Below are positions 51,416-63,269 of a stretch of 64,000 bases of DNA, piece by piece. Under the pieces are notes generated by a model, which was not told the DNA's origin, did no database searches, and saw nothing but the letters and a program-made list of their open reading frames with translations. Source of the stretch: Actinernus sp. WN-2022 (Eukaryota; Cnidaria; Anthozoa; Actiniaria; Actinernidae). Made by a program: the position numbers and the translations under genes. Position 1 is the stretch's first letter, and each line of letters opens with the position of its first letter. Location: assembly GCA_030867875.1 (NCBI GenBank), contig JAOWCC010001501.1:31268792-31332791 (forward strand), read 5' to 3'.

Positions 51416-51964
51416 ACAAACTGAATGCATGTAAGGCATTTTAATTAATACTACAATTGAAGGAAGAGTCGTCAAAAGGAACAAAGAAAAGAAGTTTGCA
51501 TTTGAAGCAAAAGAGTTACAGCAAAAAAAAGTGTTTGGTTTTATGGTCGATGTGTGGTCTGTATCTGGTCGGTTTGTCGTCGGTATCTTGTCAGTTTGTC
51601 GTCGATATCTTGTCGATTTGTCGTCGGTTTGTTGTCGCTATCCAGTGTTGGAACTACTCAGTGTTCTTTTCCGTTATAAGTAGTATGTGTATAATGTTAC
51701 CGTCTACGTCAAGTGATGTGAGCCGTTTATCATAAATACCTGTGACTTTGAAGACTGATTGACACTTTTTTTTGGGGGGGGGGGTGCGACGGTGTGTACA
51801 GTAAAGTGTACAGTAACCTTTTCAAAATTTAGTACACTGAGCTCATATCTCATGGAATTACGATGTACTTACCACCACTGCCGAACACTTCTAGCCTGCC
51901 ATGCACACGTATATTTCACTCTCATGCGTGAAAATGGCATCACAGGAAGCCCAAGCTACATTTA

Positions 51965-52660
51965 ATATAAGCCTGCATGGTTTTCGTATGTCGGGAAAAT
52001 CCCAGACGGTCGGGGACTTCGATATTTCCCGACCATCTCAGATGTTCCTGATATTTGGTGGAATTGTCGGCGACGATAAATAGAAGATGCGGGAAATACG
52101 ATTTTGTGGAGTCTGGAACCTAGAATTGAGGTTTGGTATTTTTTTTTTTTAATGGCCATATTTATATAGCGCCATATTACCACAGTCTCATGGCGCTTTA
52201 CATATTACTGACATATCCCGTCAGTGATTTTTTATTATTATTATTGAATGTCTCAGACAGGCTGTATTTATGTTTACATTAATCAGGAATGGTAGCAGAC
52301 CATTGCAGAAATCTGGGACGCTTCGGCAAAATAGAATCGTTCCTGATTTTGTTCACGATCGTCCCAGTCGATCTGGAACAGTCGCGTTATAGTCCCAGGC
52401 GTTCTGGTCTTTCTGTTTGTGTTAATGTGATCCCTGTGGTTTGTATTGGCTTGTGACGTCACGGCTCGTCAAGTTCCAGCAAGGAATGAGCTGTGACGTC
52501 ATAAACCAGTACAAACCACATGGATCCCATTAACCCAAACAGAAATTACCAACCAGAACGCTTGGGATGGGACTTGGCTGGTGTGCATGAACATCTGGGA
52601 TGGTCGAGAAACATCGAAATCTCTGATCGTCTTGGATTTTCCCGACATATGAAAATGTAT
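51965..52660. mobile_element. Nested foldback element
   Basis: Outer arms at 51980-52045 and 52588-52650 share GTATGTCGGGAAAATCC and TTCCCGACCATC.CAGATG. Inner arms at 52395-52465 and 52493-52565 share GGCGTTCTGGT, TTAATG.GATCC.TGTGGTTTGTA and TGACGTCA. The block ATAGCGCC...CTCATGGCGCTTTACATATT at 52170-52232 also occurs in the 11.1 kb foldback. Confidence 0.65.
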
Positions 52661-53428
52661 ACTTTTGTGGAGATTATTACTCTTATCACTGACAAGCAGC
52701 TGGAACATGGAAACATGTAGTAAAATTAGAAGAAAATACGATTGACGCCCTTTAATTGATTTCTTTTCGTTCGCCTATTCACGGAAAGTTTGAATAGAAA
52801 TATGCCTTCAAAAGAGCGACTTGTTGAGAAAATGACGTCACGAAAGCAAACCACATCAGTCAGTAAATGACGGACGTGATTTTTGACGTTAAACACTCAT
52901 AGTTTAATTTGGTCATATGGCAATATTTTTCACTGATTTCGATATTTCCACCACTGTTTTTTTTCTTTTGGAAGACACTAATGGTCGAACTTCGTCGTAG
53001 TGGCACCTTAATACATTTGGACCTCGTCCAAGACTGACTATAAAATGGATAAGAGGAGATGTTTGCTATTACAGTAATACGTAAAACTATCCCTTCTTGA
53101 ACCTTCCAAAATTTGCAATCAAGATGTAATTTATTCAGCATAAATTAGTATGTAATTGATACAAAGTAAAGACAGAATTTCAGCTGGCTTCTTTATAATT
53201 TGTAATATAATAAATGCTTGTAAGAACACAGTTTTCTTGGCTACATGTACAGAAATTCTGGCTGAAATATAATGAAAGTAATTGAATTTTATTTTATTTT
53301 TCAAATTGTACAACCTAAAACGTGCAGTGGCAAAATAATAGTACACAACTCTTATTGATGGCTTGAGAAATATCTGAATGCACCGAATTTATATAATTAG
53401 TTAAAATGTTAAGATGCAAAATATTAAA

Positions 53429-53880
53429 GTGCCTATGAACCTTATTTTTTTATTTAAGATATCAATTCTACATAAGTGAATAGTAGAATGGTACAATATA
53501 TCTTGCCTTGAATGCTGTGCCGCTGAGTTAAGGAGGTTTTAATATCCAAAATGCTAATTACAGATGTCAGGGGAGGTATCAATTATTATACAAAATGTGT
53601 TGTTACAATTAAACCTTTTTTCAAATTATCAGTATTATACTCATGGTTAAAATAAAATGATGTTAGAAATTTGTTTTGCTATATCAGTAGAAACGCCCAT
53701 TCACAACCACTAAGAAATGATTGCAAATACCTCCCCTGACGTCATGTAATTAGCATTTTGGATATTAAAACCTCCTTAACTCAGCGGCACAGCATTCAAA
53801 GCAAAATATATTTTACCATTCTACTATTCACTCGATGTACAATTGATATCTAAAATAAAAATATATCGTCCATAGGCAAT
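53429..53880. mobile_element. Element with inverted arms of about 150 bp
   Basis: GTGCCTATGAACCTTATTTT pairs with the right end TATATCGTCCATAGGCAAT. The arms continue through TAGTAGAATGGTA, GCTGTGCCGCTGAGTTAAGG, AGGTTTTAATATCCAAAATG and GGGGAGGTAT. No coding capacity is seen. Confidence 0.8.
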
Positions 53881-54276
53881 TTATTGAACATTGTATATAC
53901 ACTCGAGGCCTCGTGTATACCTGTATACGTTATGCCTTTTTCCCTCGCAAAAATGCTGTTTAATTCTCAGTTCTCTAGCTAACAGATGCTTTTACAACTC
54001 GGAACAAAGTCCCAAAATGCTCAGAATAATGGTAGTTGATACTTATTTCTTTTATTATTATTTATAAGGCCATACAAATAAAATATTTCGTCTACCATCG
54101 CTCGCTCTCTCGTGATGGTGGGTCGGTCGATCGGCCAAAAAAAAGTTGACGTTAACTAGGGAGTCTGGATCCAAGTAAAGCGAGTGTGTGGAGAATCATT
54201 AGCAGGATCTGCTAGAGGTTGGAGGCGGGAATGAGCCCGCTGGGATGTCACTGTCTATATTATTTCCCGTGTCTTT

Positions 54277-54552
54277 ATACACCCCATTCCAATATGGCGG
54301 ATACACGGCCGGAGATTTGGGGCGGGACACGAAAACGAGGGTAGTTAGGCGGAAGTCGATGTCAAGAAGGTCATGAGGCGGGAATTTCGCGCAAGTTTTG
54401 AAGTGAGTTTGTTTTTCCGAGAGGGTTGGAATAAGTAGATTTTATCCCCAGAGAGTTAGAAAATATGGCGGATATTCAGGCTATCGTTTTCACTGAAGAA
54501 TCCCGCCCCAATGCTCCGGCCGTGTATCCGCCATATTGGAATGGGGTGTATT
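54277..54552. mobile_element. MITE with ACACCCCATTCCAATATGGC ends
   Basis: The left end ACACCCCATTCCAATATGGC GGATACACGGCCGGAG is mirrored at 54512-54550. A 76-codon frame that starts inside it is therefore not called as a gene. Confidence 0.8.
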
Positions 54553-54986
54553 GTACCGCGAATTTCGATTGGAACAACACTATCAGTCAAGCGAACTGGT
54601 CCAATCAAATTTTAGATATTGTACTTTTACCTACATTTGAATGGTTTTCGAAGCGTGCGTTTCGGTTGGTTCACTGGCTTATTTATTTGGTTTAAAAAAT
54701 GCCATACACCAAATAGGCCATGTTGATGTGTTGCGCGCGCATCAGTAGAACAATAGATGCGAGCTGCTAAGACTCGTTCTGGTTCACCACGAGGCTAGGC
54801 AGTCCACACAAAAGCTTTTGAACGTGTAAGCGAGGCTAGTCAGTCTTAAACAATAGTTAGTTAAATTGGACGCCATTTTTCGAATGGGTCTATATCGAAA
54901 GTGGGCTATTGACTTTTATTTCTTGGGCGGTAATCCGTGTACTGTTACAGCGCCAAATTGTCTTGATGTTTCTTCGATTGCGCTCA

Positions 54987-55065
54987 TCTGGCTTGATAGC
55001 TCAGTTAGTAGAGCGCCAGACATGTAACCTGGAGGTCGTTGGGTGCGAGTCCCACTTGGGTCAGA
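54987..55065 (+). mobile_element. tRNA-like SINE head (not a functional tRNA)
   Basis: TCTGGCT pairs with the 3' GGTCAGA as an acceptor stem. GATAGCTCAGTTAGTAGAGC is a good D-arm/box A. GGTGCGAGTCCC matches box B. The loop would read CATGTAA with anticodon TGT, but the universal T33 is A and one stem pair is broken. A T-run follows at once. I read it as a tRNA-derived SINE or pseudogene. Confidence 0.5.
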
Positions 55066-56706
55066 TTTTTTCTCTTTCCCTCGTAGGGTGTGCACACTTA
55101 GCACTACAGCTTACCACTTTACATCACATTCTTTACACTTACTAGTGCTACGCGGCAAACATGATTTTATATCGTAACTACATATACATATATAATCGCC
55201 GTGACCCCATAAAACGCACCAATACCCACGTATGTGAAACATTTCGCGAAAAACAAGAAAACTGCTCGAAAGCTAAGCCTAAAACTTTTCTTAATTTGTA
55301 ATTCACTGTGAGTTTACTAACTTATAAAATTATTTACTAAAAACGTTGAAGCCATCGGAAGCCGCTTGTATTTGAAACCAGAGCCTTCGTTCTTTCGGCC
55401 AGCAAAGCACAACGTTTTGCCGTTTGCCGGTTCGTACTCCATACACCTGTTGATTATAAAGACCTTGAATGTCTAACAGTTGAGATTACAAAGCCCCATT
55501 CCAAACCTATCCTTGCATGTCTCTACTTGGTATAGACCACCAGGGTCTTCGCCAGATTTCTTTCACCCGTTTGAGGAATTAATCGCGGAAGTAGACGCAG
55601 AAAATTTAGAATTATATTTACTACTCCGGGAGCGCTTGCGACCGACCGGAACTTAATATTTGAAGTATATGGTCTCAGTCAACTGATCACCGACCCCTCA
55701 AGAGTAACGAAACACTCGTCATTGCATTGATGTTTGCGTAACTAATTACCCGGAGAAGATTACAAATTCGGGTGTAGCTCAACTGGGCAAAAGCGACCAT
55801 TCTCTAGTTTACATCACTCGTAAGTCACGTTACTCTGCTGGCGCCGGCGGTCATAAGTTCATTGAAAATCGAATATACATAAGCACTTGCGTGTTAGCGA
55901 CTTTCTTGATGATCTGAAACAAAAGAAGTGCATGAGGTCGATCTGTTAACAAACCCAAATGAAATGTGGGACATTTGAAAAGAGTTCCTAATGAGTTGTA
56001 TTGATAATCACGCTCCAAAGGCTGACTCGCAAAAGAATCGGAAACAAAAGGATCCATGGATCAACAGCGATCTCATACGCATGATGAATAAGCGCGACAT
56101 GCTAAAAAGGATAGCTGAATAATATGTAAATGACGAAACTTGGAGCGAATATAAACAGGCAAGGAATGAAACTAATAATGCAATCAAAAATGCCAAACGA
56201 AAATACTTTATGGACAACTTAGCTGCTAATAAAAAAGATCCGCGTAGGACATGGAAATTAATTAACGAGCTAACATCTCGCCAACACAAATCACCCAATG
56301 TTGCGGAAGTGAAAATAGGGGAGAATAGTGTTACCTCAGCAACAGAAATAGCTGAAGCTTTTAACTCCCATTTCACTAATGTAGGCCGGAGCTTGGCTAG
56401 TGAGATACCTGAAACCGACATACAGCCTGAAACATATTTAACACCAACGGATAGTAAATTTTATTTCCGGGAAATAAGCATACTTGAAGTACGAAAGTTG
56501 TTAAACAAAATCGACGGGAAAAAAGGCGACTGGCCTCGACAGTATTCCCTGTAAATTATTAAAATTAGCAGCTGATGTTGTTGCCCCGTCCTTGACGAGC
56601 GTTTTAACCAATCAATTCATACGGGGGTCTTTCCAATTGAATGGAAAATGGCAAGAATAACGCCTATTTTTTTTAAAGGCACTAAAAGTGACCTTGACAA
56701 CTATAG

Positions 56707-56847
56707 ATGGGTTGCACATGACGTCACGGCGGCCATGTTGGTGTACCTTTAACAATAGATTCTTCGTTAGCTTCAGTTTTGTTAGGTACACCAACATGGC
56801 CGCCATGCCCTTTGTCATTTGAATCTCTGGGGATTGAGTGCAACCAT
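56707..56847. mobile_element. 141-bp MITE inserted in the LINE RT region
   Basis: CTATAG is present at 56701-56706 and 56848-56853. The insert has inverted ends ATGGGTTGCAC/GTGCAACCAT and inner arms CGGCCATGTTGGTGTACCT. Removing it from the reading joins the LINE motif DNYR-PIS exactly. Confidence 0.85.
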
Positions 56848-58055
56848 CTATAGGCCAATATCTGTATTGCCAGTTGTAGCAAACAATATTTGAAGAATTA
56901 ATCCATTGCCAGTTTTACAGCTATTTAAACGAAAACAAACTGCTGACCAACTGTCAGTTAATTAGGCTTGCGGTCACTACATAGTACGCTAACTGCACCA
57001 CTTGAAGTCACCAACGATTGGGCTATCAATATCGATAAAGGTCTACTAAATGGTGTTATATTCATCGATCTTAAAAAGGCCTTCGATACGATAGACCATG
57101 AAATTATATTGCGCAAGTTGGGCTACTATGGGGTGGACCAGACAAGCTTAAAGTGGTTCGAGTCTTATTTGGGCAACCGCACGCAAAAATGCAAAGTTAA
57201 CGGGAAAATATCTAGTGGAAGTCTGATTACTTGTAGGGTTCCACAAGGCTCAATAATCGGCCCATTGCTATTCCTTCTTTGCATAAACGACTTGCCAAAC
57301 TGCTTAAATAAGGCTCACCCCAGAAGTATGTAGATGACACAAGTATCAGCTTTCCGGCATCCACTGTAACTGATCTTGAATCAGAATTTAACACTGAGTT
57401 ACAACTGAAATCTAAACCGATGGTCAATAGCCAATAGACTAAGTCTAAATATTGCCAAGTCCGAATTCATGATCATTGGGTCAAGGCAAAGGTTGAAGGC
57501 GAGAGCTGACAATCTTGGGCTTGGCATTCGAATTGAAGGTAAGCAGATTGAGAGAGTTCATAATACCAAATCCCTAGGACTATACATTGACAAAAGGTTA
57601 TCCTGGGAGAAACATATTTGCGAAGTATCAAAGAAAATATCGTCCGGTATCGGTGCGCTTAAAAGGCTCAGACCATTTATCTCTCAGAGTACGGCAACTA
57701 AAATCTATGAATCTCTGATTGAACCCCACTTTGCCGGACTATTGTTGTCCAATATGGGATGGTCTAAGCCAGAAATTAAGTGAAAAGCTACAAAAGCCAT
57801 GCACAAAACCGTGCCTCCAGAGTAATAACGAAATCAGATTATTACGCAAATTCAAATGAGCTCCTCAATCTGCTTAACTGGGATAAACTGCAAGCGACAT
57901 TCCCAGACCGAAAGTTTTTTATGCGACAATTTCACTCGAGAGAACTCCCAGTGACTTTTGATGACTTCTTTCAGCTTCTTAGCAGTAAACACATTTATAA
58001 CACCAGACTAGCCTCTCGAAAAAGCTATTACCTCCCCAAAGCTCGCACTAATTAC

Positions 58056-58354
58056 CCGGGTGGGTATGTATGTGAGGCCAAGAGGCCCAAACCCTGACCC
58101 TGTTTGACCCAAAATCCGAGCTCCAAAATCCTGATTGCCCCCTTTTTGGGGGGAAACAACCCTGATGCCTAAAAAATACTGAACCCCGACCCTGACTGCA
58201 CCCACATTAAACTCAAATCCTGACCCTGATCTGCCCAAATCAGGTCAAAACCCTGAACCTACCTGCCCAAACTGAGCTCAAAACCCTGACCCACCCCCGC
58301 GGCACATACATAATACGTCACAAACAGGAGTACCCCCCCCCCCCCCCCCCCGGG
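58056..58354. mobile_element. 299-bp insert with 9-bp target duplication
   Basis: ACTAATTAC at 58047-58055 and 58355-58363 flank an insert rich in AAACCCTGACCC with a poly-C run near its right end. It splits the LINE TNYG motif. GTATGTATGTG and CACATACATAAT near the ends suggest short inverted repeats. A 9-bp duplication is compatible with a Mutator-like element, but this is weak. Confidence 0.7.
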
Positions 58355-59329
58355 ACTAATTACGGAACCTTTAACATTAGATTTGTGGGAGTTAAAGTCT
58401 GGAATTCTCTTGACTCTAGCGACAAACAAGTAAGGAGAAACGCTTTCAAAAACAAACTGAGAGCTGATTTTCTATTGCAATACTAACTTGCTATTCATCC
58501 GTATACCCGCTAGCCACTAGAATATAAAACTTCTCATCGCCACTCTGTTACTTATTTCTTTTCTCCTTAAATGACAGCCTTCATACGTTCGTTAGTATGT
58601 ACGTTTTGTCTGTAGCTGTGACGTTCTTGTGCTTGTCGTTTTTACTATTAATTGCAAATTAAGTATATTCACCCACTCTCCTCTTTTGCACCTTTCTCTG
58701 CACCGACATTTATCTGATAAGGACGCCCTAGCAATATTAGCTTTTTAGTTATTCTAGGGCGCCCGTACCACACTTTCTGCTTATTTTCTTATTATTATAT
58801 AAAACAAAAATGTAAATTGATTGGTACAAATAAATATATTGTTGTTGAAATGGATTGTGGTTATAACTGTCCAGCTGTGCGAAAATCGATTCTCAGGAGA
58901 CCATTAATATTCGTCTTAAAGTTTTTTTACCCAAAAACAAACGAATTCACCAGACTTTCAGCTACAACCAGAATGCATTTCGGTCTGGGAATGTCGTTTG
59001 CCGTTTGTCAGAGGCTACGTTTTTTGAAATAGCTGTATTTAAAATTTGTCGCATTTCGAACGAGAACGGTCGTTTAGCGAAGTGGTTAGATACGATGACG
59101 TGAGATGCAAACACGGCAATTGGGACAACACTGACAAGTTAAATCGGTCTATTAAAATTCTCAGTTGATTTTCGTGAGTGTTTTATACAGATAAATAACG
59201 TTTACTGTGCTATCAGGGTTCTGGGAATTCCTTCCAAACTTCTTTTCTCCTACCCTATAGTTTAGTTATCACTGAAACGTACAAATTTAAACTTGTAATC
59301 GTTAAGTTATTCAACCTTACATACAGTTG

Positions 59330-59640
59330 AATATCTAACGGGACCTGAAACAACCATAGGCCGGAGCTGATCAAAGGACTCGGCTAATCCACAGATCGAA
59401 TAGTACACTTTCGAAATATGGACAACGGTTTCAATATGAGGTTCTGGGGTAAATTTATTCTATTCTCCAGGGTATTCACTGAGAAAAGAAGACATTTAAT
59501 TTACCCGGACCTCATATTGAAACCTTTGTGCGCGACAAGTGCAGCTTATATCGAAAAAAACTCTGAGTTTCTAACGGGACCTGAACAGCCATAGGGGCTG
59601 ATCAAAGTCATGCAGGACCCGGCTAAGCCACAGATCGAAC
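59330..59640. repeat. Direct duplication with a hairpin between
   Basis: CTAACGGGACCTGAA, AGCTGATCAAAG and CACAGATCGAA occur at 59337-59402 and 59572-59640. Between them, TTCAATATGAGGT.GGGTAAATT and its complement form a hairpin (59430-59513). A SINE family 2 body fragment follows at 59637-59722. Confidence 0.65.
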
Positions 59641-59829
59641 TGGAATTTAGCGTGTTGGTTTTTGTGGAGGGAGGTAAACCGGAGAACCCGGAGAAAACAC
59701 TCGGAGCAAGGGAGAGATACCAAAGTTTCAAAGATAACTGCATCGATGAGCACTCTAGTTCAAAGAAGAACAAAGTGGTTGGCCATCGGATACTGGAAAT
59801 GGTGACCTAGATGGGACAATGCTGGTCTT

Positions 59830-61990
59830 TACAATCACTGAACATTTAAATGTTACATTGACTTGCATTAGAATCACTCTTATTGGCCGGGTAAAACATG
59901 ACATATTTTCGATAAGCTAAGAACAAAATCAAGCCTAGAAATGCAAGATGCCAAATGCTAATTTGAATGCCTTGGAAGTGTTGCCATAGCAGTATGTTAA
60001 CTGATTTCTGCAAACCAGTTTAATTGCCCGACTATAAAAACATTTTGACAGAAAGCGAGTCTCGTCAGTACGCTTGGCGTTGTGAAATTTTCTTGGCGTG
60101 TGTATGTCGGTTGCCAATGGCATAGAATCGCTGTAGGAATAGCCTTTGAAAATAATGCAAAACCGGTGCGAGATTTCCACTGATTACCAGTAAAATACCT
60201 GTTGCTTCGCTTGCAGGTGAACTGACGAAAATAAAGTAAAGCAGAATCAATAACGTCGACGTCGATCAATTTGTAGTGCTACAATCTCCGTAGCTACAAT
60301 TATAGATGCTTTTCTTTTATGATCAGAGACTTCTAAAAATAATTGATTCAATGTTTACAGAGAAGTCAAAGCGTTGTGACTGATGGGCGATTTTGTACAT
60401 ATTGAAACGGTTGCATTTCTGGTAAGTTTAATTTCTCATCTCAGTCGACTCTTCTAATCTAACTGAATATCGAGCAGATCCGGATTATCGAGAAAGAGAG
60501 AAACGAAGTTATTAAATGAAATGATAGCATACAACAGAACTAAATCCGAGGGACAATCCGCTTCGCTTAACGGCGGCAGGAAACATTAATGATAAGTGAT
60601 ATAAGACGTCTGGCTCCTGTGTAATTAATACCTAAGAGTTAGAACAAAAACTGCTCAATGTAAAGTGAACCTTTCTTTGTCTTTCTAGCTAACTTATTTG
60701 CAAGTTGAAAGCTTTCGAAAGTCGTCTTCCTTTGCAAAAATAGCACAGGACATAATTTCTATTAAGACCACTTCAAGCGGTAATGATTAATTTTACTTAA
60801 AAAGCAACAACTTTGATCGAGTATTAAACAACTTGTTGAATTTCCGGATTCCACGGATCAGGACTTTTTCATGTACTTTAGCCATATCTCGTTGGTTTTA
60901 GGTTTTGCAGCTTTTTGCAGATGCAGATTTGAAGTGAGATTTGCAGAAGAACATATAAGCGTCTAAATCGTTACTGTTGCTACGGCAAGCACGTGTGGAT
61001 AGCCGTATGACTAGTTCAGTGCCTTTGTTTTCGTTCTCCAGCTATTTTTAACACAAAACCCGCTATTGTCCGCAGTGAATCCTAGACGCTATAAACCTAA
61101 TACAGATTATGGAACCCGGCGCCGATAAGATAGAAAAACTCCATTAAAGCCCTGGCCAGCCATAGCAATATTGGAAGATTTTTACAGAAACTGAACAAAA
61201 GCGATATGAACATGAAGTATTTTTATTTGCAAATCTTCGAGTTTCTAGATATCTAACATTTTGAAAAGTCACAAGATGTTTATCTAAAATGCATGTAGGA
61301 ATAGATAAAAAAGACTTGATGCGTATATTAATAGGCCTTCTAATTTGAATTACTTATAAAATTAAAGACTGTATACTGCCCATGTTAAAGCTGACTTATT
61401 CTTCTTCCCGGCTTTGAATGAGTTTTCCTACAACAACTTCCAAATCCAAGAGTTGGAATCACACATTTGTGTTTTCAATGAAATCAACGGAAGATTTCAA
61501 AATGGCAACGGCGCAAGTAGCGTCTGATTTCTTGGGTCATTTCTTGCACAATATGAATTTAATTTTTGAAATTAGTTCTGTTGCAACTGTACTGTCCAAT
61601 CGAGATTTCTTGTGACTTCAAAGTTCTAAGAGATCATTCATTTGATCTAAAATACTTCTTTGTAACTCTGATCAACCCCAGTTTTTAACTTCTAATTCTG
61701 GGAATTAGAATTTAAACAAGAACTTTGTTTATCGACAAAGTAGCTCTTTCACTAAATAAGCAATTTGCATAAACTAGTTTCGTGTGACGATTTGCAAATC
61801 CCCCCGCTTAAGAAGTTAGAGTTTTTCGCCTCAAATGAGACTAAGAAAAGTAACTTGCTAGCTTTTCCTTAAAATACATTTACCGAAGTGTTCGCCAAAA
61901 ATGCGATGGATTGGTTTTGTAACATTAAACTCGATGCAAACAAGTGGCCCTATATAGGACCACTACTTGTGCGTTGGACATTAAATCTTA
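59830..61990. other. Intergenic stretch without recognised feature
   Basis: No exon with family similarity and no clear inverted repeat was noticed. It includes the region downstream of the Mos stop codon. Confidence 0.5.
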
Positions 61991-62006
61991 ATTGTAACCC
62001 GTGACA

Positions 62007-63002
62007 TCAAGGAGCAAGAATTCCCTGAGGTCTAGGCGTCTTGCAGTCCTGTGCACCGTTAAACTCCTGTTGGGAACATAAAGCTCTCAATCTCCTCACA
62101 GTGTCACTTGCTGTAGGTCTAGATGAAGGACTGGACTGCCAGAGTTGTTCTACTAAGTGTTCATATTGTCTTAAACTTTCCTCTTCTGCCGTTGGCACAC
62201 GTGGTCTTAAATTATATGCTACTACTCCAAACACTACCACATACAGATTCTCCGTGCCATAAGGTTGTTCCCGGGTTAGTAACTGCCAGAGACATATACC
62301 CATTGAATACACATCCGCCTGTGTTGTGGGTGTCTCGCCTTTCAGTAGTTCAGGTGCCCTATACGCGAAAGTCCCCGTTAAATATGAATATGTTGGACTG
62401 GCAGGTAGATTGTCATCCCCTTCTCCGACAACTTGACTACAACCAAAGTCGCCTAGTTTACACGTATCTTGGTCATCCACTAGGATATTCGCTGGTTTTA
62501 CATCCAAATGGGCAATCTCTCGTTCGTGAATAAACTCCAGTGCGCTAGCCAAATGTAGAGCGAACTTAAGTCTCCGCTGCTCATCAATGAGCTCTTTCTC
62601 GTTGTTGATGATATTCCTCAGTGTTATGTGCCCCGCGAACTCTAAGATGATCAGTCTACGCCCTAGAGTATACTCTGAAGTAGACGCAGCAATGGTCCTG
62701 ACGATATACGGATGACAAAATGACATAATAGAGGTCTCTGCCTGAAAGCTCTGGAGGACTGCTCGCGGATTTTTGGAGTTAATGTGAAGTTTTTTCACCG
62801 CAACTCTTTGTCCTCTGTACTTGCCTTCGAACACACTTCCAAAGCCTCCACTGCCGAGTATTTTGCCTACATGAACCATTGCCATTTCATCCTCTGATAA
62901 CAACTCTATTTCTTGAACAAAGGGTTTGAATTCAGAACCCTTTGTCTCCCATATCCCTTTAGATCGACTGCGCCGCTCTGCAGAATTTCCACTCAAGAGC
63001 AT
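62007..63002 (-). CDS. mos: Mos-type serine/threonine kinase, probably intronless
   Basis: 331 aa from the first ATG of the frame (63002). The frame stays open 88 codons further upstream but without ATG, so that part is probably 5' UTR. A complete kinase domain is present: glycine loop LGSGGFGSVF (G50, G52, G55), VAVKK (K70), the alpha-C glutamate E89 in FQAETSI, catalytic HLDVKPANIL (D167, N172), DFG at 185-187, APELLKG at 216, and DVYSMGICLWQLLTREQPY. HLD in place of HRD, the DFGCS motif and VVAYNLRPRVP are characteristic of Mos. Mos activates MEK/MAPK during oocyte meiosis, and several Mos-like genes are known in cnidarians. The short N-terminus and single exon also fit. It could be a divergent Mos paralogue. 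Confidence 0.88.
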   Translation of the reverse strand: MLLSGNSAERRSRSKGIWETKGSEFKPFVQEIELLSEDEMAMVHVGKILGSGGFGSVFEGKYRGQRVAVKKLHINSKNPRAVLQSFQAETSIMSFCHPYIVRTIAASTSEYTLGRRLIILEFAGHITLRNIINNEKELIDEQRRLKFALHLASALEFIHEREIAHLDVKPANILVDDQDTCKLGDFGCSQVVGEGDDNLPASPTYSYLTGTFAYRAPELLKGETPTTQADVYSMGICLWQLLTREQPYGTENLYVVVFGVVAYNLRPRVPTAEEESLRQYEHLVEQLWQSSPSSRPTASDTVRRLRALCSQQEFNGAQDCKTPRPQGILAP

Positions 63003-63269
63003 TATTTCCAGCGAAAAAATCGCCTCGATCCAAGTTCTGGTGAGATGAGGGAAGGCCTTGTGGCTTCTCGTTGGCTGCGAGCCACCCGAGAGCCAGCCTA
63101 GTGTGTTTTTGCGATGAAGTCCAGCTTCTCTTCGGTAACACACTGTTTCCTCTGAAGTCGCCAGCAACTCCAATAGAAATGAAAAAGCCTGCCTGAACCC
63201 AGCTGATTTAAAAGAGTCACCAGCTGGCCACAAGATTATGAAATTGACATTTAAATTCTTAGCCAATCA

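Larger units (their letters stand above)
55440..58847 (+). mobile_element. Degenerate LINE with endonuclease and RT, two nested inserts
   Basis: Order on the plus strand: endonuclease remnants at 55440-55620 (CLTVEITKPHSKPIL, STWYRPP-like), the linker at 55940-56550 (KDPWINSDLIRMMNKRDML, AFNSHFTNVGRSLASEIPET), and RT at 56660-57335 (LKKAFDTIDHEIILRKLGYY, GSIIGPLLFLLCINDLPN). The RT core continues with frameshifts at 57340-58060, with IERVHNTKSLGLYIDKRLSW and HIYNTRLASRKSYYLP. The C-terminus is at 58355-58485 (NFNIRFVGVKVWN-type), and the element ends at AATAAATATATTGTTGTTG. Many frameshifts and stops make it inactive. It is related to the LINEs at 316 and 11.2 kb. Confidence 0.85.

Noticed and set aside
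54465..54695. 76-codon ORF starting MADIQAIVFTEESRPNAPAV
   Set aside because: Its first third lies in the terminal inverted repeat of a MITE (54277-54552); no family similarity and no splice context.
54987..55065. Functional tRNA gene (anticodon TGT)
   Set aside because: A replaces the invariant T33, the anticodon stem has a mismatch, and the context is SINE-like.
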